A DNA stretch of 64,000 nucleotides from Gemmataceae bacterium (GTDB lineage: Bacteria; Planctomycetota; Planctomycetia; Gemmatales; Gemmataceae). Within the stretch, counting starts at the first letter, position 1; each line of letters starts with the position of its first letter. The position numbers and the translations under genes were made by a program. The notes below the pieces were generated by a model, which was not told where the DNA came from, did not search any database, and saw nothing but the letters and a program-made list of their open reading frames with translations. Positions 53,322 through 62,727 of this stretch are shown here, piece after piece. The DNA lies in NCBI GenBank assembly GCA_022842245.1, contig JALHPZ010000003.1:214156-278155 (forward strand), written 5' to 3'.

Positions 53322-54812
53322 TTATGGCAGACGGACGTTTTCCATCGCGAAGGGGATTTCGATCGTGGCGAGCCGGGTGCCGGTCAGCACGGCCTTGACC
53401 GGCGGGCCGGCCCCGGCGATCGGGGGATCGCTGGGCGGGAAGTAAAGTTCGGTTTCGTAACTTTGGCTCCAGTTGTTGCCGGAGTAAGTAGCGCGCCGTT
53501 GCTGCGGGGCCTTGCATCGCTTCCCGGCCGCGTCGTGGAACGCGAGCCGATTCTGGATCGTGCCGATGTTCAATTCCTGGACCAGTACGGGGTCGAAGTT
53601 TGCTCCTGCGCCGGCGATGGCCCAGAGCTGCGGCAGTTCCGCGCGGACCTTCACGGTCACGGCACCGGAGGCTGCAACCGTATAGCCCGTGATCGCCAGT
53701 TTGAGTTGATACGGTCCTTCGTGGACCTGACCGACGGCGGCCTTGATGTCATTGATCTCGATGATCGATTCGTTGGTCCGGCGTACGTCCCCCACCACGA
53801 TTCCTTCGAGGCGGCGCAGGGTCTTGATCGCGCGGTCCTCGGTGCGCAAGGTGAGCGGGGTGAGCCGCGGGTTGTGGGCGGCGGAGTGGATCGGAAGGGT
53901 GCCGGAGGTGCCGTCTTCGATCATCAATCCGCCGCCGCGCCATTGCAGGGCGGAGTAGGGGGAGAAATTCGGCGCGATCGCGGCGGTGCGTTGGTCGGCG
54001 AAGATCGGCCGGCCGTCTTCGTCTTCGGCGCGGGTCACTCGCACGCGGCTGGCGCCGGCCCAGTTCAGTTTCGGCAGCGGGGCGACATCGAGGTGTGCGA
54101 CGACGGTGCCGGCGCCGCGAACGACGCGGTTGGCGGAATGCCCGGCCGGAAGCATCAGCACGCGGATGGTCTTGTCGCGGACGCCGGCGAGCGGCGCGGA
54201 CTGGCCGTCGACCAGCAGCACGGGTGCAGTGGACGGTGAGTAAAAGGCGGATTGCGGGCCGGGCGAGCCAAAGTACACGGGTCGGCTGCTGTAGATGTTG
54301 ACGTTCGGATTCTCGGCGACTCCCTTTGGCAGGGGAAGCTCGGCGCGGTGGTCCTCCTTCAACCCGGCCGCGGCGCAGAGCTTCTCGACCGCTTCCCAAG
54401 GTGCGAACTCGCCGGCGAGCGTGACCGGGCGCGCCGGGTTCGCGACCTGCTCCGGGATCAACTGGAGCGGAATGCCGGTGCGGGATTTCAAGTCCGCGAC
54501 GGCCTGGGACAACGGGATTTCGCGGTAGTCCAGCCGGATGCGCGTCGCTGCGAGGACGCGCTCGGATTCGGCGAGCCGTTCGAGCCGCGGAAGGATCGCC
54601 TCGGCGCGTTCGCGGAGGGCGGGCTGCTCGGAGGTGTCGCGGGCGTAGCGCACGGCCGGCAGGGCCGCGCCGCCAAGTTTGAGCAGGTCCTTCGCGGCGG
54701 CGTCGCGAACGGCGAAGCTCGGATCCGCCAGCCGGCGGACCAGTTCGTCCGGTTCGGCCGCAGTCAGCTGCGCCCCGCCTGCCAAGGTCATCGCCGCCAG
54801 GAATCGCCGCAT
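53322..54812 (-). CDS. Exported protein with N-terminal HEAT-like segment, unknown function
   Basis: The 496-residue protein has a short signal peptide (RRFLAAMTLAGGAQLTAAE), then a HEAT-like pair (ELVRRLADPSFAVRDAAAKDLLKLG) common in planctomycete exported proteins. A segment near 100-150 (LDYREIPLSQAVADLKSRTGIPLQLIPEQ) recalls the secretin-associated short N-domain seen in planctomycete proteins. The remaining ~330 residues are beta-rich with no family I recognise. ATG 54812 has GGGAGAG about 8 nt upstream. The frame is open for another 2 kb upstream, but that part is antisense to the VWA gene and is rejected. Confidence 0.75.
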   Translation of the reverse strand: MRRFLAAMTLAGGAQLTAAEPDELVRRLADPSFAVRDAAAKDLLKLGGAALPAVRYARDTSEQPALRERAEAILPRLERLAESERVLAATRIRLDYREIPLSQAVADLKSRTGIPLQLIPEQVANPARPVTLAGEFAPWEAVEKLCAAAGLKEDHRAELPLPKGVAENPNVNIYSSRPVYFGSPGPQSAFYSPSTAPVLLVDGQSAPLAGVRDKTIRVLMLPAGHSANRVVRGAGTVVAHLDVAPLPKLNWAGASRVRVTRAEDEDGRPIFADQRTAAIAPNFSPYSALQWRGGGLMIEDGTSGTLPIHSAAHNPRLTPLTLRTEDRAIKTLRRLEGIVVGDVRRTNESIIEINDIKAAVGQVHEGPYQLKLAITGYTVAASGAVTVKVRAELPQLWAIAGAGANFDPVLVQELNIGTIQNRLAFHDAAGKRCKAPQQRRATYSGNNWSQSYETELYFPPSDPPIAGAGPPVKAVLTGTRLATIEIPFAMENVRLP

Positions 54813-54914
54813 GGCTCGCTCTCCCTTCGCGTACAATCGTCCATCGTACTCGCGGGAAGTCGGGGTCGCCAAGCGACTATTGTGTAACAGGCGATTCCCT
54901 GACGGGGGCAAGTC

Positions 54915-56621
54915 ATGAGTCGACGGGACCATCTGGGTGGCATCATCCACACGTATCAAAAGTACGATCCGTTGACGTTTCCCAGTCCGACGCAACCGCC
55001 GCCGGACCTCGTCTCGGCCGCGTTCGAGCGCATGCTGGAGGAGGGCGAACGGCGCGAATTCACGGACGAGGAGCTGGCGTCGATGGTCCGCATCGATCCC
55101 AGCCAGATCGGCGGGATGATCGCGAACATCGACTTCCTGCGCCAAAAGCTGAAGGATCGGAAGAAACAGATACTGGAGACGTACGAGACGGATAAGGTGG
55201 TGCGCGAGGCCGGGAAGGAGTTCCGATCGCGCGCCGCCGACCTGCGGCCGCCGAAGGCGCTCGAACGCGAATACCGCGAAGCGGTGAAGGACGAGCAACT
55301 CTACGAGCTGGAAAATCTCTATTACCGCGCCGGCCGCGAGGACCGCGAGTTCACGCGCAAGCTGCCCGGGCTGGTGCAGGCGCTTGGCGACAAGTATCAG
55401 GTGGACGAACTGGCCGCGAAGTACGAGTTCACCGGTCGACAGCCAATGACCGTCCCGGAAGCCCTCGAAATCAAGGCCGAGCTTGAGGAACTGGACAAGC
55501 TGCTCGAACAACTCGACCAGGTGCAGAAGACCGGCCAGCTCGGCTACATCGATCTCGACGAATTGCAGGAGTACCTCGACCAGGAGGGGATGGAACACCT
55601 CCGCGAATTGAACGAAGCGATCGAGCGCTACATCCGTCGGCAGGCCGAGGAGCAGGGGCTGGAGCGGACCGAGTCTGGCGAATACCGGATGACGCCGAAG
55701 GCGCTGCGGCTGTTCCAGTCGAAGGTGCTGACGACGATTTTCAGCGATCTGCAGGCGTCGCGGACGGGTCGGCACCCGGACGCGGTGGTCGGGGAGGGGG
55801 CGGTCGAATCGCCGCGGACGAAGGCGTACGAGTTCGGCGATTCGGTGGCACACATGGACATTCCCGGCAGCCTCGTGAACGCGATGCTGCGCGAGGGCGC
55901 GACGGACGGCCGCGTGCGCATGAGGCCCGACGACATTGTCGTTCACGAGACTAAGAACACGCCGCGGGCGGCGACCTGCGTGCTGCTCGACATGTCCGGC
56001 TCGATGGGAAGCAGCGGCCTGTACGTGAACGTCAAGCGCATGGGCCTCGCGCTCGACGGACTGATCCGATCGGAGTACCCGGGCGACTTCCTGCAGTTTA
56101 TCGAGATGTACACCTTCGCGAAGCCGCGGCACCTCGCCGAGATCCCGGAACTGATGCCGAAGGTCGTGACGATCCGCTCCCCGGTCGTGCGTCAAGTCGC
56201 CGACATGGCCAACCCGAAAATGATGGAGAGCGACGTCCATTGGCACTTCACGAACATCCAGCACGCCCTCCAGACGGCGCGGCGTTATCTGGCAGCGCAA
56301 GACACGCCGAACAAGCAGGTGATGCTCGTGACCGACGGCCTGCCGACGGCGCACTTCGAGGGGAGCAAGCTGTTCCTGCTCTACCCGCCCGACCCGCGCA
56401 CCGAAGAAGCGACGCTGCGCGAGGCGAAGTTGTGCGCCCGGGAAGGAATCACGATCAACATCTTTTTGCTTTCGACGTGGAGCCAGACGGAGGAGGACAT
56501 CCGGTTCGCTCGGACGATGGCGGAGAGCACCAAGGGCCGCGTGATCTACAGCGCCGGGCGGAGTTTGGAACGGTTTGTCGTCTGGGACTATATCCAGCGT
56601 CGGAAGTCGATCGTGTCCTGA
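54915..56621 (+). CDS. Von Willebrand factor A domain protein (CoxE-like)
   Basis: The 568-residue protein has a long charged, partly coiled-coil N-terminal region (about 60-300) and a C-terminal VWA domain with the MIDAS motif DMSGSMGSS near residue 358, plus VTDGLPTAH and FLLSTWSQTEED. Similar cytosolic VWA proteins usually work with a MoxR-type AAA+ ATPase as metal-insertion or protein-remodelling machines; no such ATPase is adjacent here. There is no signal peptide. ATG 54915 is 102 bp from the divergent unknown gene. Confidence 0.85.
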   Translation: MSRRDHLGGIIHTYQKYDPLTFPSPTQPPPDLVSAAFERMLEEGERREFTDEELASMVRIDPSQIGGMIANIDFLRQKLKDRKKQILETYETDKVVREAGKEFRSRAADLRPPKALEREYREAVKDEQLYELENLYYRAGREDREFTRKLPGLVQALGDKYQVDELAAKYEFTGRQPMTVPEALEIKAELEELDKLLEQLDQVQKTGQLGYIDLDELQEYLDQEGMEHLRELNEAIERYIRRQAEEQGLERTESGEYRMTPKALRLFQSKVLTTIFSDLQASRTGRHPDAVVGEGAVESPRTKAYEFGDSVAHMDIPGSLVNAMLREGATDGRVRMRPDDIVVHETKNTPRAATCVLLDMSGSMGSSGLYVNVKRMGLALDGLIRSEYPGDFLQFIEMYTFAKPRHLAEIPELMPKVVTIRSPVVRQVADMANPKMMESDVHWHFTNIQHALQTARRYLAAQDTPNKQVMLVTDGLPTAHFEGSKLFLLYPPDPRTEEATLREAKLCAREGITINIFLLSTWSQTEEDIRFARTMAESTKGRVIYSAGRSLERFVVWDYIQRRKSIVS

Positions 56622-56823
56622 GGAGGGCGGGGCGGAGTTTCGCGACGGGAAAGGGCTTTTCTTTTCGGCGGAACCTCCGTAAGTTCTAACCCACAGACTG
56701 GAAGTTAGGCCCTGAACCGCCCGCGCGAGCCGTCGGCGGCCAACCCCACGAAACAAGCCCGGCGGCGGAGCGCACCGGAACACCGGTGGACCTGCGAGCC
56801 GTGCCGCCCTGGAGGAACCGAGC

Positions 56824-57090
56824 GTGTCCGACGAGCAAATTCGCCAGAAAGTGATCGACATCGTCTGCGAACACCTGGCCGTCAACAAGGACCAAGTGAC
56901 GGACAAGACCAGCTTCATCGAAGACATCGGCGCCGATTCGCTGGATATCGTGGAACTGGTTATGGAACTCGAAGAAGAGTTCGACATTCAGATCCCGGAT
57001 GATCAGGCCGAGAAGATCAAGACCGTCGGTGAAGCGGTCGAGCACATCAAGGTGGCCGTTCGCAGCAAGGACGGCGGCGCGAAAGCCTGA
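56824..57090 (+). CDS. acpP: Acyl carrier protein
   Basis: The 88-residue protein is an acyl carrier protein with the phosphopantetheine attachment serine at residue 39 in [20 protein letters not shown]. It carries growing acyl chains for fatty acid synthesis. A GTG start at 56824 is supported by GGAGGAA at 56811-56817. The fabF gene follows after 32 bp, a common acpP-fabF arrangement. The C-terminus is about 10 residues longer than in E. coli. Confidence 0.95.
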   Translation: MSDEQIRQKVIDIVCEHLAVNKDQVTDKTSFIEDIGADSLDIVELVMELEEEFDIQIPDDQAEKIKTVGEAVEHIKVAVRSKDGGAKA

Positions 57091-57122
57091 GGCGTTTTGC
57101 CTCCTCTTCCTCGGGAGTCGCG

Positions 57123-58358
57123 ATGACCCGCCGTGTCGTCGTCACCGGTCTGGGTACGGTCAATCCGCTGGCCAATTCCGTCCCGGAGTATTGGCGCGGC
57201 CTCCTCGGCGGCCGCTCCGGCATTGCGCCGTTGACCCTCTTCGACGTTGCCAAATACAAAGTCCGCTTCGGTGGCGAAGTCAAGAATTACCTGCCGGAAA
57301 CGTGCATCGACGCCAAGTCGATCCGCCGGCTCGATCGGTTCACGCAGTTCGCGCTCTTTGCCGCCCATGAAGCCGTCGCCGATAGCGGCATCGACTTCGC
57401 CAAACTCGATCCGTTCCGTGCCGGCTGCATCATCGGCAGCGGCATCGGCGGCCTCGCCGAGTTCGAGGACGGCCACGGTACCTTGCTCTCCAAGGGACCG
57501 GACCGCATGTCCCCGTTCGTCATCCCCAAGATGATCCCGAACGCCGCCAGCGGCAACATCAGCATCCGATACGGCCTGCGCGGCCCGAACACCACCGTCA
57601 GCACCGCCTGCTCCTCTGCCGCCCACGCCATGGGCGACTCGATGCGGCAGATCCAGTACGGCTTCGCCGACGTCATCGTCTCCGGCGGTGCCGAGGCCGC
57701 CATCACGCCCACCGGACTCGGCGGCTTCATCGCCGCGCGGGCGCTCTCCACCCGCAACGACGATCCCGCGCACGCCAGCCGCCCGTTCGACAAGGACCGC
57801 GATGGATTCGTCCTCAGCGAGGGCGCGGGCATCCTCGTGCTCGAAGAGTACGAACACGCGAAGGCCCGCGGCGCGAACATTTACTGCGAACTGCTCGGCT
57901 GCGGCAACACCGCCGACGCCTATCACATCACCGCCCCGCACGAGGACGGCATCGGCGCCGCCGAAGCCATGCGCGCCGCATGCCGCGAGGCCCGCTGGAA
58001 CTTCGACGAGGTGGAATACGTCAACGCCCACGGCACCAGCACCGGCCTCGGCGACGTGGCCGAGACGAAGGCGATGAAACAAGTCTTCGGCGACCACGCG
58101 AAGAAGCTGGCGATTTCCAGCACTAAGAGCATGATCGGCCACCTGCTCGGTGCCAGCGGCGGCGTCGAGGCCATCGCCTGCGCGCTGAGCCTCCGTCACG
58201 GCGTCCTCCACCCGACCGCCAACCACTACGCGCCCGACCCCGAGTGCGACCTCGACTACATCCCCGGCTCGCCCCGCGAACGGCGCGTCACGAAAGTCCT
58301 CTCGAACAGTTTCGGCTTCGGCGGACACAACTGCTCGCTCGCCTTCGGCGCCGTCTGA
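57123..58358 (+). CDS. fabF: 3-oxoacyl-ACP synthase II
   Basis: The 411-residue condensing enzyme has the full Cys-His-His set at the same numbers as E. coli FabF: Cys163 in STACSSAAHA, His303 in NAHGTSTGLGD and His340 in MIGHLLGASG. It extends acyl-ACP by condensation with malonyl-ACP. ATG 57123 begins MTRRVVVTGLGTVNPL, the normal family start. It forms an operon with acpP. A half copy of a REP-like element follows the stop. Confidence 0.95.
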   Translation: MTRRVVVTGLGTVNPLANSVPEYWRGLLGGRSGIAPLTLFDVAKYKVRFGGEVKNYLPETCIDAKSIRRLDRFTQFALFAAHEAVADSGIDFAKLDPFRAGCIIGSGIGGLAEFEDGHGTLLSKGPDRMSPFVIPKMIPNAASGNISIRYGLRGPNTTVSTACSSAAHAMGDSMRQIQYGFADVIVSGGAEAAITPTGLGGFIAARALSTRNDDPAHASRPFDKDRDGFVLSEGAGILVLEEYEHAKARGANIYCELLGCGNTADAYHITAPHEDGIGAAEAMRAACREARWNFDEVEYVNAHGTSTGLGDVAETKAMKQVFGDHAKKLAISSTKSMIGHLLGASGGVEAIACALSLRHGVLHPTANHYAPDPECDLDYIPGSPRERRVTKVLSNSFGFGGHNCSLAFGAV

Positions 58359-58364
58359 CGTGAA

Positions 58365-58393
58365 ACCCGGCGGCTGACGCCGCACGGCTCGCC
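58365..58393 (-). repeat. Single arm of the 29-bp palindromic element
   Basis: The 29 bases beginning ACCCGGCGGCTGACGCCGC match the right arm of the inverted repeat at 59738-59766 with one substitution. It lies between the convergent stops of fabF and the DUF1501 gene. Confidence 0.85.
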
Positions 58394-58401
58394 GGGCGTC
58401 C

Positions 58402-59682
58402 TCAACCCCAGAAGTTCGTCAGCCGTTCCTTCTCGGCCACGCCGAGCGGGAACTTCTTCGCCATTGCGTGCTCCGCGATGCCGGCGTATTCGCGCAGGGC
58501 CTCGTGGACATGCTCGGGCCGCACGCGGATGCCCTTATCCTTGTCGAGCGCGAGCGACTTCGGATCGAACGGCACGGCGAACTGCTTGTCGTCCGTCGCG
58601 CCCAGCACGCGGTTTCCCCGGATCTTCGGGCCGAGGAACAGGATCGAGCCGATCGACCAGTGATCCTTGCCGTTGCCGGAGTTGTACATCGGCGTCCGGC
58701 CCATCTCGCTCTGCACGACGACGACGAGCTGCTCGCGGATCTTCAGCTCCTCGGCCCGCCGCAGGAAATAGTCGATGCCGGCGAGGAACTCGGGAATCAG
58801 TTTCATCTGGTCGGCGTCGTTGTTGGCGTGGCTGTCGAACTGGCCGATGGTCAGGTTCGCCGAGACGCAGACGCCGGCCTTGAAGGACGCCAGCGCGATT
58901 TCCGCCTGCTGCGCCATCCGCTCCTTCGGCACGCTCTTCGGGATGTACTGCGTGACGCGCGCGAGCGCCTTCGAGTTGACCTGCGCCGCGTAGAGCATCG
59001 ATTCCCCGCGTTCCTCGCGCGGAAGTCGCGGTGTTCGGTTTCGCGCGTCCTGGCTCTCCTTCAAGGCCTGTTCGATCCGGTCCAAGGCGAACGGATCGTG
59101 GTACGGGGCCCGCAGGTTCCCCTCGACGGCGTCGGCGTTCGCGATCTTCTGCAGCGACGGCAGGTACGGCACGCGCGACATCGCCACGAGGTTGCCGGTG
59201 TTCGAGTAGTTGCCAAACGTCAGGAACGCGAGCGGACAATCCGGCCCGCGGCACGCCGCCACGAGCGCCGCGAAGGTCGGATACGCAAGGCTGTCGAGCT
59301 TGCCCGTGGCCATGTACCGGGCGCCGGGCGAGTGGTTGTTCACCGAGTAATCGAGGCCGTTGAACGCGAAGAGTTCGCTCCCGTACTTCGCGTAGAAGTC
59401 CTCGTTGGACATGCCGCCTTTCGCGGTCTTGGCCGTCGGTGCGTACTTGTGCGCCCCCTTCGTGAGGATGTCGCCTTCCTTGTAGAGGCGGTTGATTTCG
59501 TTGACGCCCTTCGGGTCCATGAGGTAGGTGGTGTCCCAACCGCCGGAGGCGTTGAAAACGACGTAGTACGGCCCGGCGTAGGGTTCGTCCTTCGGCGCGG
59601 CGGAGGCCGTCTTGGGATGAACGAACGGCACGGCGAAGCCGAGGCCGGCGAAGCCACAGAGCTTGAGGAAGTCGCGTCGCAT
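58402..59682 (-). CDS. Tat-exported DUF1501 protein (second copy)
   Basis: The 426-residue protein opens MRRDFLKLCGFAGLGFAV, a twin-arginine signal, and continues with YYVVFNASGGWDTTYLMDPKG, the DUF1501 mature start. QLVVVVQSEMGRTPMYNSGNGKDHW is the conserved C-terminal motif. It is distantly related to the copy at 16033. Two ATGs exist (59688 and 59682); GAGG abuts the first but is 6 nt from the second, so 59682 is preferred. It lies 87 bp downstream of a haem c gene, separated by a perfect inverted repeat, and the two probably function together in the periplasm. Confidence 0.9.
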   Translation of the reverse strand: MRRDFLKLCGFAGLGFAVPFVHPKTASAAPKDEPYAGPYYVVFNASGGWDTTYLMDPKGVNEINRLYKEGDILTKGAHKYAPTAKTAKGGMSNEDFYAKYGSELFAFNGLDYSVNNHSPGARYMATGKLDSLAYPTFAALVAACRGPDCPLAFLTFGNYSNTGNLVAMSRVPYLPSLQKIANADAVEGNLRAPYHDPFALDRIEQALKESQDARNRTPRLPREERGESMLYAAQVNSKALARVTQYIPKSVPKERMAQQAEIALASFKAGVCVSANLTIGQFDSHANNDADQMKLIPEFLAGIDYFLRRAEELKIREQLVVVVQSEMGRTPMYNSGNGKDHWSIGSILFLGPKIRGNRVLGATDDKQFAVPFDPKSLALDKDKGIRVRPEHVHEALREYAGIAEHAMAKKFPLGVAEKERLTNFWG

Positions 59683-59697
59683 GTTCATCCTCGGAAT

Positions 59698-59766
59698 GGC
59701 GAGCCGAGCGGCGTCAGCCGCCGGGTGTCGGCGAGCAACCCGGCGGCTGACGCCGCTCGGCTCGCC
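59698..59766. repeat. Perfect 29-bp inverted repeat between two operon genes
   Basis: Arms 59698-59726 (GGCGAGCCGAGCGGCGTCAG, then CCGCCGGGT) and 59738-59766 are perfect inverted repeats around an 11-nt loop. The hairpin lies in the gap between the haem c gene stop and the DUF1501 start, so it would be in the mRNA and could set the ratio of the two proteins. One arm recurs at 58365-58393, which marks it as a mobile or dispersed element. Confidence 0.88.
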
Positions 59767-59775
59767 GGCTTCGTG

Positions 59776-62091
59776 TTACTCGTACAGGAACTCCGGCCGC
59801 CGAAGCAGGTACGTCACGACGGCGCGCCAGGCGCGGATCGTGTAGTGCGGGTCGGCGGCCTTCTCGTTCGCGCCGGGGGTGTCGCGCTCGGGGCGGCAGT
59901 AGTAGCTCTCGCGCTTGTCGAGGCCCTTCTGCTCCTTCGCGTCGGCGACGATGCCGGCGAACAACTTGAAGGTGCGATCCACCTCCGCCGAGTCCGGCTG
60001 GTCGTGCCGGCCGAGGATCCGCTCGTGCAGGTGGACGATCGCGGCGCGAATCTTTTTCTCATCGACATCCGGTAGATCGCCCGGCTCGACGCCGGCGAAC
60101 AGCATGCGTTCCTTCGCCGGGCGCGCGAAGTCTTTCGCGACATTCCGGCAAGCCACGTCGTTGGATAGGATCCGCTGGATCGCGCCCATCGCTCCGCTCG
60201 GGTCGGCGGCGCGCTCGGTCACTTCCTGCGAGTCGATGCCGCCGTAGAGCTTCGCCATCTCGCCGTCGAGACGGTTCCACTTCGCGCCGAAGACCGCGCC
60301 AACCTTGCGTTCGAGTTGCTCCGGCGCGAGCAGCCGCACGATCCCGAGGTCATCCAGTTCGGCCCGGCGCTTCGGGTCTTTCAGTTCCGTCGCGAGTCCG
60401 TCGACGCGATAGAAGTCCGACGCGATCCATTCCTTGAGAACGAGCTTGAAGTTGAAATGGGATTGCGAGAACTTTCCTGCGATCGCTTCGATCGTCTTCC
60501 GTTGCTCGCGATACGCTCGATACTTCGCGGCGAAGAGCGGATCGTCCAGGTCCTTCGGGGGCAAAAGCGCCTTGCGACCGCTCAACAGGTACCACGCGTG
60601 TTCGACCATCGCGACGGCGAATCGCGGGTCCTTCGCAGTGCGCTCACCGAGCCATTGCAGGGCGCGCCAGCGTTCGGGCTTCGGCAGTTCCTCGCCTTCG
60701 AATCCGGCCGCGAACATGTCGGTGAACCAGCCGCCCTTGCGCTTCCCGTAGAGGGCGAAATTCGAATCGAAGCGCCAGTAGTCCTGGAACAGCCCGGCGA
60801 CCGGATCGAGCGTGCGATGGCAGACGACGCACTCGGCCGCCTCCATCGTCGGCACCTTGAACTTCGCCTGCGCCGCGGCCGCATCCGACACTCTCGCGGC
60901 CAGTTCCAGCACGTCGATGCCGAGAAAGTGCTGGTAGTACATGCGCGCCCGGAGGCGGTTGCGATTCGTTTCGGTCGTCGGATAGCGGGCGAGGTACTGA
61001 AACTGGGCGAGCAGTCCGGCGTGCGGATAGTCGCCTGTCGCCGAGTCCTGGTGATTCTCCTTCGAGCGGCCCTTGAGGGCCTTCAACTTCACCGGCAGGT
61101 ACTCAAACGGATCGTCGGGGTTCTTGAACTGGTCCTTCAACTGATCAAACACGCCATAACCGCGAGCCGAGTACGGCGACACCATGATGTAGTCGGCCGT
61201 GACGATCTCCGTGAACGGCCGGTCGTTGCGGACGATATGCTCGATCAGCTTCATCGGCTCGCCGAGCAGGGCCTTGCGGTAGTCGTTGGCGAGTTTGTAC
61301 CCGGCCTGCCGGCGCGCGTTCTCGTCCTTGATGTGGCTCAGATCGTACTTTTGATACCAGAGCCGGGTCTTCTCGAAGTGCTCGTAGGACAGCACGGACG
61401 CATCCGCGTTCCCGTCGATGCCAAGCGTGAGGAAGATGTCGTTGAAGCCCTCGCGGAGGCGATCGTAGAAGGCGTCCTCCGTCATCACGGCGTCGAGGAT
61501 CGCGGGCAGCGCCGAGGCCCCGTCGCGTTCGACGGTTTTCAACTCCGCCTCGGTCGGCAGCCGGCCCGCGAGCGAGAGCGTCGCCCGGCGCAGGAGCTTC
61601 CGCGGTTCGGCCATGCTGACGCCTTCGAAGAAGGGAGGCGCCTTCGGGTCGATCGCCGGTGCCGGCGCGGGGGCGTTCACCCGCCCGACGAATTTCGCGA
61701 GGATCTTGTACGCTTCGGAATCGGCTTTGAGTACCGCGTCGCCGCCGTGGTCGAGTTCGCCGACGACTTTCAGGAGCAATCGCGATTGGTCCTTGTGCTT
61801 TCGCTCGGCCATCGTCGCGAAGGCGTTCCGGTTCTGTCGGTGGGCCGTTTCCTTTGCTTCGCCGGTGAGCTTCGCGATGTCTTTCAGGATGAACTGGCTT
61901 TCCTCGGCGTCGCCGCCCTTCTGATGGCACGTCAGACACTTCTGCGAGCCGACCTTACCCCAGACGTCGTCCTTGAAGAAATCGTCGACGGGTCGGGCGC
62001 AGGCCGCGCCGGCGTAGGGCTTGTCCTGGGCGGGTATCAGGCCCGTGCCGGCCATCCAGAGGGTGAGAAAGAGAATCGTTCGTGCTGGCAT
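59776..62091 (-). CDS. Planctomycete-type haem c protein (DUF1588/DUF1592-like)
   Basis: The 771-residue exported protein has a signal peptide (ARTILFLTLWMAGTGLIPAQD) and two haem c motifs: CLTCH near residue 46 and CVVCH near 420. The region RLRARMYYQHFLGIDVLELA fits the DUF1592 family and AAECVVCHRTLDPVAGLFQDYW the DUF1588 family, while LLRRATLSLAGRLPTEAEL resembles the DUF1549 start, so domain borders are uncertain. The C-terminus has TYLLRRPEFLYE, typical of this group. ATG 62091 has GAGGAG about 10 nt upstream. It is transcribed into the DUF1501 gene. Confidence 0.85.
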   Translation of the reverse strand: MPARTILFLTLWMAGTGLIPAQDKPYAGAACARPVDDFFKDDVWGKVGSQKCLTCHQKGGDAEESQFILKDIAKLTGEAKETAHRQNRNAFATMAERKHKDQSRLLLKVVGELDHGGDAVLKADSEAYKILAKFVGRVNAPAPAPAIDPKAPPFFEGVSMAEPRKLLRRATLSLAGRLPTEAELKTVERDGASALPAILDAVMTEDAFYDRLREGFNDIFLTLGIDGNADASVLSYEHFEKTRLWYQKYDLSHIKDENARRQAGYKLANDYRKALLGEPMKLIEHIVRNDRPFTEIVTADYIMVSPYSARGYGVFDQLKDQFKNPDDPFEYLPVKLKALKGRSKENHQDSATGDYPHAGLLAQFQYLARYPTTETNRNRLRARMYYQHFLGIDVLELAARVSDAAAAQAKFKVPTMEAAECVVCHRTLDPVAGLFQDYWRFDSNFALYGKRKGGWFTDMFAAGFEGEELPKPERWRALQWLGERTAKDPRFAVAMVEHAWYLLSGRKALLPPKDLDDPLFAAKYRAYREQRKTIEAIAGKFSQSHFNFKLVLKEWIASDFYRVDGLATELKDPKRRAELDDLGIVRLLAPEQLERKVGAVFGAKWNRLDGEMAKLYGGIDSQEVTERAADPSGAMGAIQRILSNDVACRNVAKDFARPAKERMLFAGVEPGDLPDVDEKKIRAAIVHLHERILGRHDQPDSAEVDRTFKLFAGIVADAKEQKGLDKRESYYCRPERDTPGANEKAADPHYTIRAWRAVVTYLLRRPEFLYE

Positions 62092-62340
62092 GCCCGGTAG
62101 CTCCTCCTGCGAGAGACACCGTCGATGATACGTGAACCGGTTCGTCCGTACCATGACGATCTGGCGTGTCGGGCCGCCCGGCGGCGGGATGGAATCCGGG
62201 TCCTGGTTCCGAAAAACCCCGCCGTGCCCTAGTCGTTGCCCATCGCGGATATAAACAGATAGCTGGCGTACCATGAATGATTGGACACCGTGAGCAGGAG
62301 CGACGCGGCGGAGGTCGAACAGAGAAAGAGGACTGGTGCG

Positions 62341-62610
62341 ATGGCGATTACGAAGGACCGCAAGACCGAACTGATCCAGCAATTCCGACGCGGGGAGTCC
62401 GACACCGGCTCGCCCGAGGTGCAGATCGCGATTCTCACGGCTCGGATCAACGAGCTGACCGAGCACATGCGCACGCACTCGAAGGATTTCGCCAGCCGGC
62501 GGGGGTTGCTGAAGATGGTCAGTCAGCGGGCAGGCTTGCTGAACTACCTGCGCGAAACCGAGCGGGAGCGCTATCTGCAAGTCATCGGCAAGCTCGGGCT
62601 GCGGAAGTAA
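62341..62610 (+). CDS. rpsO: 30S ribosomal protein bS15
   Basis: The 89-residue protein has the bS15 signature from start to end: [32 protein letters not shown] block ([11 protein letters not shown]), [19 protein letters not shown] and [24 protein letters not shown]. It binds 16S rRNA in the central domain of the small subunit. ATG 62341 gives the exact family length. The pnp gene begins 117 bp downstream, the classical rpsO-pnp order. Confidence 0.97.
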   Translation: MAITKDRKTELIQQFRRGESDTGSPEVQIAILTARINELTEHMRTHSKDFASRRGLLKMVSQRAGLLNYLRETERERYLQVIGKLGLRK

Positions 62611-62727
62611 CGCAACGCGAACCGAATTCCTTCCCTCGCCATCAGCCGCCGGTCAACCCGTGCGGCTGAACCCATTTCCCGACCACGCGAATCGCAGGCT
62701 CACACCACGTACGAAAGGATCCGAACA

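Noticed and set aside
54813..56987. 725-codon N-terminal extension of the minus-strand gene that ends at 53322
   Set aside because: It is antisense to the VWA and acpP genes and low in complexity; a ribosome-binding site and signal peptide support the start at 54812.
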